From Ashinkailepas kermadecensis (Eukaryota > Arthropoda > Thecostraca > Neolepadidae): a stretch of DNA of 64,000 nt. The stretch is from contig JAOTOM010004386.1 of the NCBI GenBank assembly GCA_034440615.1, positions 186,001 through 250,000 of the forward strand, in the 5' to 3' direction. Shown here piece by piece: positions 24,561 through 35,000 of the stretch (position 1 is its first letter; the number at the start of each line of letters is the position of its first letter). The position numbers were made by a program, and so were the translations under genes. The notes beneath the pieces are model-generated. The model was not told where the DNA came from. It made no database searches and saw only the letters and a program-made list of their open reading frames with translations.

Positions 24561-26125
24561 GATTCCACCTTGGATCAGAACATCCATCCTAGACCACCTG
24601 GACCACCCCAGACCACCTGGACCACCCTAGACCTGAGAAGTTCGCAACGTTATGTGACATAGCAGATCAATGCGCCCTAAGAGGACCCAGAGTTATTATT
24701 CGCTACTTTATACGTAAAGACGTGCCAGCAGGGAACAAAAAGCGGTGACTTTTCCACCGAGGATGTCTTCAAGTGACATTTATCTGGCGGCGGCTCGTGG
24801 TGCAAAGTGGGTTCGAAATGGTCAAGCTTGGGTTTGAATTCGTTCTTATAATACCCCGGGTATAAAATTACAGGATGCGAAGGTGTGAACATAAGTTGAG
24901 TAGACCCTTTTTGACTCGGCATCATGACTGAGTGTAACACGAAACATCTGTATTCCAACATCTGTGATTTGGCAATGCTGGATCCACCTGAGCAATGCTC
25001 AAGAGTGAACATTCCGGGGATTGGTGTCGATCTAATCCGTCCCCTACCCATGGGGAGCCGCGAAGCAGCATCCAGCACCGAAACGTTTTCGTAACGCTAC
25101 CCTTTGTGAATGGCCTACATATTTATCCGCTTCTGCATTTTCGTCCAGTCTATTGGACTGGTTGAAGCGTACTTACTATGAGAAGTTTGGCCCTCTACTT
25201 CCAGCTGTTTCTTTTAGGGCCTATCGGCCATTCGACCATCCGATAATAACTGCGCAATATTTTACGTCGATGTCGCGATCCAGCAGGTTCGTAAATCAAG
25301 ACTTGACTTGTTTTCCCTGGATTTAAAATGCATGTTTTCTAATGTGATACATTGTTTTCCTGACGACACGTTACTAACACGGGACCATTACTCTCCATTG
25401 CAAGTCTGCATCTGTTGTTGACAGCGATCGAAATAGCAAGACATGGATTCACACATCAACGGCTAACAAAGTTGGCACCAACGAAATGTTGCCGCCGTGC
25501 ATTTTTCCCGCCATTTTGTCATCGCGTTCCGCGCCAGTTACGTACCAGACTGCCTTACTGTTGACTTGGGAGTAGGAAACTAAATCGTGGCCCATCGACT
25601 GAGTTACATCTTCTGTTCTCCGCACGATTGTGGAGAGAGAGAGGGTTTATTGGTAAATGTAAACGTGTTTCATTAGGTGCTCATCCCCGACACTGCTGAC
25701 GCCACACCGTGGCAACGTCTCGACACGTGCGAGTTCGAAGGCTGCTGGTGCTTGGGTTGCGAGGAAGTGCAATTCGAAAGCGTTGCCTTACTGGGTAAGG
25801 TTATGGCTCCCAATCTACACGCTGGTTTCTTTCAGCGTTTGGTCGGATGTAGCACCATTAATTATGCTATGGTCCACTCAGACGCTGTCAGAATTGCTTG
25901 GCTTTGCATCGAAAGAATGGGCTTAAATCAGGCTTTGCCCGTGCCAATAATTAACGCAAGCCTTCACCGCCGTGTCTGCATTCGATGGCGATCTAATACC
26001 AGCGGCAGAATGCATCAAACATCGCACAAGTTGGAGCGTGAATGAAGGCGGGATGATGACCGTCACGGTCTGGCAGTGGCGTAGCCGCGATCTGGTCCAG
26101 GGGGCGAACATATGAAGTGAGGCAC
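24561..26125. other. Unassigned sequence
   Basis: A 19-bp repeat (AGACCACCTGGACCACCC) occurs two to three times at 24592-24632. Otherwise no gene or element could be recognised; frames at 24677-25078 and 25677-26045 show no domain. Confidence 0.5.

Positions 26126-26212
<87 letters not shown>
26126..26212. repeat. Compound (CA)n(TA)n microsatellite
   Basis: A CA run with one TA interruption (26126-26189) passes directly into a TA run (26190-26212). Cysteine-valine open frames on the minus strand here are artefacts. Confidence 0.97.
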
Positions 26213-27410
26213 ATCTACTGGGCGAAAATACATAGTTTCTTGGGAAAATAAGGCACTAAGTATTGGCGCCACTCATGCTGTACCTGAAATCAAAGTCCAA
26301 CAGTCCAGTAAAGACCAGAAAGAAACAATAATTGAGCTGCCGACAATAACCAACAAAAGAACCTGTTACGGAAAATGAAGGGACATTAGCGTATCTCCAA
26401 CGAAGGCATACAGTTTAGCCTCAGTAAAAATACGAGTGCTCATCTCCATGGACACAACTGCTCCTTTCTGTTATCTGCTATATGCATACATAGTTTAAAA
26501 GGGAGAGTGTTCATGCTGAGGGTGCAACCCAGTGCCCAAGCCACGATTTTCCTAACAGGCGTCCGACCAATAAATGCAACGAAGCCGAGAAAGTTTCATT
26601 GCAGCCCTCTCCACCTTGCATGGGCCATTCTAGGGGTGTAGAAAAGCAAGATCATTTGGGGGAGGCTCAGCCCTGGGTCAATCAACCTAGGGTACCCCCA
26701 AATACAAATTTCTCCCCGGATTTGGCACACTTTAATTTGCAATCTTGAAGAGAAAAAAAAACGTTAATTTCATAAATATTGTTTTCCGTTTTCCAGTTTT
26801 CCATGACCTTAGGCTATTCGGGGACAAAGTAATCAGGAAACGATTAATCGAAAAACTGCTACCGAATATGGAAAATCCAATTCGTGCCGAAACAATTTCT
26901 GCTCATTTCGCTTCGCATTGTGCATCATTTCATTCTTGTTTTTAAGATGTTTATATATGTTGCTTCAAATTTCCGTCGATCAATACTGATTAAACCCAAC
27001 ACGAAAAGAAACAACATGCAACCATTATAGCAAACTCCTCATTGCGATCAGTGCTAAATAACCAGTGTGATTATCTTGAGATAACTTAAAACAGGATTGC
27101 TTGTACCATTTAAATTTATCAAAGAGGCCAGTCACCACCAATACTAAAGAATACTTAGAAGAACCGCGAGAACATCGTCACCACTCATTGTACATCTTGG
27201 GCAATCTTACACCTACCTAGGCTGAACACCAGAAGTATGTCGTACTTCACATTTATGCAGCATTGCTTGAATTTTTAATGATTTTGACTTCAAAAGCTAG
27301 GGGGGGGGGGACTGAGCTGCAAGTTGCGGGGGTGGGGGTCTGGAGCCCTCCCAAGTGAATGTGATCATACACCCCTGGGCCATTACCAGTCCCGAGAAAC
27401 TTGTCTAGCT
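26213..27410. other. Unassigned sequence
   Basis: AT-rich with a G run at 27300-27310. No feature recognised. Confidence 0.5.
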
Positions 27411-28700
27411 TTCAGAGGAATCGTGCAGCTCCATAACAGGCCTAAGCCCTAGGGCCCTCTCAAGCTACTCGGAGCCCTTCATAGTTATCGGCAGCTCTTG
27501 TGATTTAAAAAATATTCCAGCTCTGAGCATGTCCCTCTGTATTCCTCTCCTCAATCTCCAGCCAACAGGGAATTTTGTTTACCTCTCGGGGATCTTGTTC
27601 GTCCATTGGGGGCCGCTCTAAACCTCTGAAGAATCCCAGGCCAGTCCTCGCTGACTCTCACGAGATCCTCTTCATCCCTCAGGGCCATCTCCTCCTGTTA
27701 GGATCCCATCACAGTTCTCAATAGTCCTATCTAGCTCTCATTTCGGGGTATTTCAAATCGAGATTGGCTCTCCTTAGTCCTCTTCAGCTCTTAGGGGTCC
27801 CGTTCTTCCCTCGGGGGCATTTTGACACCCGAAGAGCATTAAACCAAACCTTATCTGACCGTCAGGTGCCCTGTTTATTATTCAGCTGTTGGAGACCCAT
27901 TCCAGCTAAAACTGCCCTTTCCAGCTGGTGTCGACATTTCAGCTCTCGGGGGAGTCCTTTTGTCTTCAGGTCCTTGCTAGCCGCCGGGGTGGCCGTCTTC
28001 AGGTCTCAAGGATCATTTCCACACAAGCTGTTAGATGCGTTAATATTCTTTCATCGGCTATACCTCTGCCCCTCACGGAGGTCGCTTGTAGGGCCTCATC
28101 GACACTTCTTTTTAACAGCCCGGGCCCCTCCATGAGCTTAGGGGCCCTCCAGGTAGCACCGGGAACCCTCCGTTTCGGCCCGGATCGTCGCCGTAGCTCG
28201 GGGACCTCTTTATCGGCCTGGGGCCCGCTGTCAGCTCTTCAGCTCCGATCCCCTCTCCATCAGTGTGAGACAAAGCCGAATCATTGGCTCTGCACGTCCG
28301 GCACGGATCCACCATCAGTCGGCTCAAGGGCCCTCTTTCACGGCTCAGGGACCCTCTCTCACGGCTCAGGGACCCTCTTTCACGGCTCAGGACACTCCCC
28401 GTCCAGCCGGAGTCCTCTCTTCAAAAGCTTGGGCATCTATCACGCTTGGGCATCTATCGCGCCCCTGTGCAGATTCGGTCCAATCGACCTGGGGGCTCTC
28501 CTTAGCGATCCAGGGCTTCTGTCAGGCCGGAGGTCCACTTTCAAAAGTTTGGGCCGTCGATCAGGCTAGAGGCCCTTGGACGGCTTGGGCACCATACATG
28601 CGCCCAATGGCTCTTTCCGACAGCCTGAGGTCCTCTCCAGCAAATAGGACCCATCCGTGGTATCAGGGGCCCTTTCGACTATCAGGGGCACCTCTTATCT
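27411..28700. repeat. Probable ancient, degenerate tandem array
   Basis: Words such as AGGGCCCTC, CAGCTCT, GGGGCCCT and TCAGGGGCC recur every 30-45 bases over about 1.3 kb, always in the same orientation, with heavy divergence. A recent three-copy re-expansion of a 21-bp unit (CACGGCTCAGGGACCCTCT-like) sits at about 28324-28396. The open frame at 27928-28569 is explained by this composition; I do not call a gene. Confidence 0.6.
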
Positions 28701-30689
28701 AGAAGACCTTACCGCCACCACCGTCCGTCCTCCCCGCCACCACCGATAAGACGGTTTGCTGCGACGTTTCACCATGGCAAGCACGGCGAGCAAATTATGA
28801 GTACATGTGTCGTGATGTAAACATCGCACTAAACTGTCTTATAGGTGGTAGGCGGGGAGGATGGTGGCCAAACGGAAACATGCCGGTCTTCTTAACCGAC
28901 TCGCAACCGAATGGATGCGTGTTCGCGACTCGCAGCATGCACGGGGTAAAATTTGCATTAAGTAGCAAGTAGCAAAATGTGGCTAGCAAAATAGAAGTGC
29001 GAGATTGATCGATAGTTACGGCAACGCCACGATCGCATCAGCTGGCTGGTCGCCTTCGCCATTGATGACCGCCTTTGGATACGACGTTGCACTATCCAAA
29101 GCTCATCTGTTATGCAGCGCTCAAGTTGAAGAGTCACCCAATAACATTGCGACTGACACATCATTGACCTTCGCATGCGATGCTGCTATCAGAGGTTTGG
29201 ATCAGTGAGACATCCGCAAGAGTGTCCAAGCTGTCAGTTGATGCAGATACACTCTTTATTAACATTGACCTTTGACTTGGGCATTGGGTGGTGCTGGTCC
29301 TAAGGTACATACCGTACATCAGTATTCAGTCATGCAATCACCGCGACTTACGCGACGCTTGATGCCTGTTCGTTCGCACAGCTTCGACCAGACCTGGGAG
29401 GTTAATTGCCAGACATACTCTACTATAACCGAAATATATTTGCAATTACATTGTCAAGTTATTCGGTGAGACGTCGCGCACCCATATATCTGGCCTGCAG
29501 CAAAGCAGTGTGTCATCTTTCTCCTATAGAGACATTGCGTTATGTGTATTAAGAATTATGCAATATTGTAAGTATTTAAACTGTAGACATGATGAAAATA
29601 TCACCATTGCATTTTTGGAAGTGTTGTGAGCATCGCGAATATAGGAAATAATACAACTGTGTATAAAATTATGAAGTATTCCGCGAGAAACATTGCATAT
29701 TTGCTATTGCCTTGCTGGAAAACACCGGAGATAGCCCAACGTAGGTCGAAACTCCGGAACCAGCACAAGTCGGTGTTGCTTTATGATATGCTAACCGATA
29801 TTGGATTAAGCTGACTAAAACATAATATGCATCCTTAGCATGTGTTAGGTGGCCAGTGATGGCCCTAGAAACGACTACGGTACAAATTGAAAACATGTGT
29901 TAACATATCCACGGAACACTGGTGTGCAGAGAAGTGTAATGCTGACAGAACGGGTCATCGTGACTACCTCGTGAACGAACTCGGCGCAGGTACAAAGGTA
30001 CTTTAGAGTCTATCACACGGCTAACGAGCCAGCAGTTGTGACGCCGTCGATACAGCCTTCATCGAAACCACGACAGTCAGCTCTGAGCACGCACACGACA
30101 TGCAACGATGTGCTCCGTGACGTCGGGGAGCCGAATCACACCGACCCCAGCTGTCACCGCAACACTTGGCCACGGTGAGCACAGCGGGCGCTGCCCGAAC
30201 CACTCGGCCGTCCTCTACAGTAGGAGCCCGCAATAGTTATACCACAGCCAGCGCAACACCGCCAGTAGTTCGTGCCCGCGCCACTGGCGCCTGGACACCT
30301 CGCCGCCGCCGCCAATAGGGCCCGAGCGTTCTCGCCCCCAAATCGGCACCACGCCGCTTCCCGGCACCACGCCGCTTCCCGGCGCGGAGAAGCGGTGACG
30401 CGCTCCCCGTCGCTTCGGTTCACAGCACTGTTCACGCAGCAGATCACTAATCTCGCCGCCTCACTCGGTGCCACCGCGCCGGCAGTCCGACTCTCAGTCA
30501 CGACTCTGATGTCACCGGCCGGAGCCGCAGTCGCCCCCGGCGACCCGCGCCCCGGCACTGCGGGCACCCCGCTATCGGCGACCGGTCACCGTCAGAGGCT
30601 GACGGCACGAGCACAGGCTGAGCGCACAGCCACAGGGCTGACGGTAGCCAAAGGGCTGACGGCACACACAGACCGTCGGCACCATCAGA
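28701..30689. other. Unassigned sequence
   Basis: A GC-rich segment at 30150-30620 gives long overlapping open frames on both strands (30154-30709), without recognisable motifs. It may be an unmethylated GC island or decayed array; I do not name a gene. Confidence 0.45.
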
Positions 30690-31195
30690 CTGACGTAGTC
30701 ATCGGCTGACGTAGTCATCGGCTGACGGCTTAGCCACTGGCTGACGGCATAGTCACCGGCCGACGGCATAGTCACAGGCCGACGGCATAGTCACAGGCCG
30801 ACGGCATAGTCACCGGCTAACGTTGTAGTCACCGGCTGACGTAGTCACAGGCCGACGGCATAGTCACCGGCTGACGGCATAGTCACAGGCCGACGGCATA
30901 GTCACAGGCCGACGGCATAGTCACAGGCCGACGGCATAGTCACAGGCCGACGGCATAGTCACAGGTCGACGGCATAGTCACCGGCTAACGTTGTAGTCAC
31001 CGGCTGACGTAGTCACCGGCTGACGGCACAGTCACCGGCTGACGGCATAGTCACCGGCTGACGGCATAGTCACCGGCTGACGGCACTAGTCACCGGCTGA
31101 CGGCATAGTCACCGGCTGACGGCACAGTCACCGGCTGACGGCACAGTCACCGGCCGACGACACAGTCACCGGCTGACGGCACAGTCACAGATTAA
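30690..31195. repeat. 19-bp minisatellite
   Basis: About 27 copies of a 19-bp unit, GGCTGACGGCATAGTCACC, with variants GGCCGACGGCATAGTCACA and a shorter GGCTGACGTAGTCACC. It lies about 600 bp downstream of the stop codon of the minus-strand receptor gene, possibly within or just beyond its 3' UTR. Confidence 0.95.
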
Positions 31196-31559
31196 CGGCA
31201 CCCCGGGCTGATTTAACAGTCACGGCTGGGGTAGCCAGACAGGCTTCCGGCTTCACAGACTGGAAAAGCCTGAAACGCGAAACGGCGTACTTTAGCTCTG
31301 TGTTCGTACGACCCACATACGTAACAGACGAACCGTTGCCGCGGCTGCGAACAGCGAAAATATGCCGGTACATTCAAAAACAATGTAATTTGCATTTACT
31401 AGGTTGCACGTTGTTGTAGTTTGGAGAACTGACAATACGTTGCTGGTATAATATATGATAACTAACGTACTTCATTTCCATTAGCAAATGCCACCAATCG
31501 GCGTACCTGGATTATGTCGTACAGCGAGGATTGTCTCGATGTTCTATGTCCTTCATGTG

Positions 31560-31700
31560 ACAGTACTCGTGACTGCTGATGACGCCAGCCGTGACTGCTG
31601 CTGACGTCAGCCGTGACTGTTTATGACGACAGCTCGATGCCCTCGGTCGCGGCCGATGGCGACGTCAGTCGCGACTGATGACGTCAGCCGTGACGGCGAC
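31560..31700. repeat. Short degenerate TGACGTCAGCCGTGACTG repeats
   Basis: Four to six imperfect copies of GACGTCAGCCGTGACTG-like words just downstream of the receptor gene's stop codon, several holding the TGACGTCA palindrome that is also the CRE consensus. Confidence 0.75.
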
Positions 31701-31809
31701 CACCGACGGCCCCACTTCCCCTTCGCTCCCACTTGCGGGCCCGTCACGTATCGTCGGCCGCGCCGCCGCCGCCGCCGCCGCCCGTCAGCCGCCGGCGCCG
31801 CCGGGCCGG

Positions 31810-32001
31810 TCACACGACACTGCCCTGCCACGAGCCGTCGCACTCCTTGGCGTCGGCCTCCGAGCGGTCGAGCGAGTCGTATGGCAGGTACAGCTCGCTG
31901 GACAGCGCCGGCGCCTTCGGGAAGCCGGGCAGCTGCGACAGGCGGGTCGAGAACACGTCTATGCTGGGCGACTTGGGGAACGTGTGCAGCTCGGTGTGGC
32001 C
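31810..32001 (-). CDS. Terminal exon: cytoplasmic C terminus with stop codon
   Basis: A good acceptor (TTAAC branch-like motif, pyrimidine tract, CCGGCAG) precedes an open phase-0 exon of 63 codons and TGA at 31810-31812. It encodes [36 protein letters not shown] and [18 protein letters not shown], and ends GSWQGSVV. Third codon positions are almost all G or C, as in the other exons. The C terminus S-V-V fits a class I PDZ-binding pattern (Ser at -2, hydrophobic at 0), which is an inference. No AATAAA or ATTAAA was seen on the minus strand between this stop and the 19-bp array near 31195, so the 3' UTR limit is unknown. Confidence 0.72.
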   Translation of the reverse strand, partial: GHTELHTFPKSPSIDVFSTRLSQLPGFPKAPALSSELYLPYDSLDRSEADAKECDGSWQGSVV

Positions 32002-35000
32002 CTGCCGGAGAAGACGGCGAGAGGTTAACGGCCTCGTGTTGACCCGAGGCCGTTGCAGATGGTGTTCGCTAATGCATCTCGGAAGTGATGTCGACGCTAT
32101 CGGGTGCCTTTGGAAATCTCTATTGATGAGGGTGTGTCGATGTTTCCTGGTAACAGCGTACGATTCTCCCTATGATATGTGACGCTCATCTCCGGGTGAA
32201 GTGTTTACCTGCGTGTCAGATTGCACAATTTGCGCGGGACTGTTTTTAAGTGTGTTCTGGATGAATTCTGCCTGTGCTGTTGAAAGCACTCAACTCATTA
32301 ATATCGGCATCAGTGAACATTTCCAGCAGAGCTCGGTCGGCACGATGCTATCGTGCAAAACAACCGGGGTATTTGTGTGCGTAATGAAAAGCATCAGGTA
32401 TACCATTAATTAGCACAGCGGTGGCGGTGGTGAGAAGCGGAGCGATAGCACAGCAGTCGGACAATTTCCACCTAAGCAGTGCTTTAAGCCGTGATTAACA
32501 GGGCGGGGCGTCCACCGCTCCAGCGCCGGAAGCGGCGCGTATCACAAACACCGTCTCGACGCTGGGTATCACTTGAATTAGCATATGCATCTCGTTACGC
32601 CTAACTAGCATGGTCGGCGAAGATGGCGTGGCCGCCAGACCGAGACCAGTCTAAATTACCCAGTGATTACACACCAACTTGCGGCAGGCCGGCCAAGACC
32701 GAGACGCGCCGCCCTGGCTGGTAGGCGCCTCGGGGGATACCGGCGGGCCGGCCGAGACCGAGACGCGCCGCCCTGGCTGGTAGGCGCCTCAGGGGATACC
32801 GGCGGGCCGGCCGAGACCGAGACGCGCCGCCCTGGCTGGTAGGGCCTCAGGGATACCGGCGGGCCGACCAAGACCGAGACGCGCCCTGGCTGGTAGGCGC
32901 CTCAGGAGATACCGGCGGGCCGGCCAAGACCGAGACGCGCCGCCCTGGCCGGTAGCGGCCCGAGACGCGCCGCCCTGGCTGGTAGGCGCCTCAGGGGATA
33001 CCGGCGGGCCGGCCGAGCCCGAGACGCGCCGCCCTGGCCGGTAGGCGCCTCGGGGGATACCGGCGGGCCGGCCGAGCCCGAGACGCGCCGCCCTGGCCGG
33101 TAGGCGCCTCGGGGGATACCGGCGGGCCGGCCGAGCCCGAGACGCGCCGCCCTGGCCGGTAGGCGCCTCGGGGATACCGGCGGGCGGCCAGACCGAGACG
33201 CGCCGCCCTAGCCGGTAGGCGCCTGGGGATACCGGCGGGCCGGCCGAGACCGAGACGCGCCGCCCTAGCCGGTAGGCGCCTCGGGGGATACCGGCGGGCG
33301 GCCAAGACCGAGACGCGCCGCCCTGGCCGGTAGGCGCCTCGGGGGATACCAGCGGGCCGGTCAAGTTCGAGACGCGCCACCCTGGCCGGTAGGCGCCTCG
33401 GGGATACCGGCGGGCCGGCCGAGACTAAGACGCGCCACCCTGGCTGGTAGGTGCCTCGGGGGATACCGGCGGGCCGGCCAAGACCGAGACGCGCCGCCCT
33501 AGCCGGTAGGCGCCTCGGGGATACCGGCGGGCCGGCCAAGACCGAGACGCGCCGCCCTGGCCGGTAGGCGCCTCGGGGGATACCGGCGGGCCGGCCGAGC
33601 CCGAGACGCGCCGCCCTGGCCGGTAGGCGCCTCGGGGGATACCGGCGGGCCGGCCGAGCCCGAGACGCGCCGCCCTGGCCGGTAGGCGCCTCGGGGGATA
33701 CCGGCGGGCCGGCCGAGCCCGAGACGCGCCGCCCTGGCCGGTAGGCGCCTCGGGGGATACCGGCGGGCCGGCCGAGCCCGAGACGCGCCGCCCTGGCCGG
33801 TAGGCGCCTCGGGGGATACCGGCGGTCCGGCCGAGCCCGAGACGCGCCGCCCTGGCCGGTAGGCGCCTCGGGGGATACCGGCGGTCCGGCCGAGCCGAGA
33901 CGCGCCGCCTGGCGCCTCGGGGATACCGGCGGGCCGGCCGAGACCGAGACGCGCCGCCCTGGCCGGTAGGCGCCTCAGGGGATACCGGCGGGCCGGCCAA
34001 GACCGAGACGCGCCGCCCTGGCCGGTAGGCGCCTCGGGGGATACCGGCGGGCCGGCCAAGACCGAGACGCGCCGCCCTAGCCGGTAGGCGCCTCAGGGGA
34101 TACCGCCGGTGGCGGCGGCCACCGCCGCCCGAGGTGGCGAGAGCGAGGGTAACGGTAAGGGGGTGATGGGTGCAGGTGGAATGAGAGTGTGAGCGTGAAG
34201 TGAAGGTGCGGAAATTGGGTGGACGTTAGGGTAATCGGATGAAGGTGAGGGCGAGTGGTGGTGGTGATATAGTGGTGATTGTAATGGCAAGGACATGCAA
34301 AAGAGGATGAGATTGAGGAGACGGGTGGAATTGAAAACCGTTAGGCCAGGGTCAGGGTGAGGCGAGAGGAATATGACGACGGTCGGGTAGACAGATGCGG
34401 GTGAGGGCAGGGGGCTGAGAATGAGAATGAAGGTGAAGATATCACGATAGGGGTGATGGCAGGAGAACGAGGGAGAGGAGCGGAAGTGAGGTACGGGTAA
34501 AATTATGCTAATGAGGGCCAAGGTAAGAGGTGCTCGTGAGGTTATCTGCGAAGGGATGAGGATGAGGGTGAGGTGAGATTGACGGCAACGGTGCTCGTGA
34601 GGGCGATGCTAAGGGGATGAGGGTGAAATTGTGAGAGTGAAAGAGAGAGAAGCAGAGGCAGAGGCAGAGGCAGAGGCAGAGGCAGAGGCAGAGACAGAGA
34701 CAGACAGAGACAGAGACAGAGACAGAGACAGAGACAGAGACAGAGACAGAGACAGAGACAGAGACAGAGACAGAGACAGAGACAGAGACAGAGACAGAGA
34801 CAGAGACAGAGACAGAGACAGAGACAGAGACAGAGACAGAGACAGAGACAGAGACAGAGACAGAGACAGAGACAGAAACAGAGACAGAAACAGAGACAGA
34901 AACAGAGACAGAAACAGAGACAGAGACAGAGACAGAGACAGAGACAGAGACAGAGCCAGAGACAGAGACAGACAGAGACAGAGACAGAGACAGAGACGAG

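Noticed and set aside
27764..28702. Overlapping open frames of 123-213 codons
   Set aside because: Explained by a degenerate repeat with few stops.
30154..30709. GC-rich open frames of 137-145 codons on both strands
   Set aside because: Overlapping and antisense to each other, Ala/Arg/Pro-rich, no motif.
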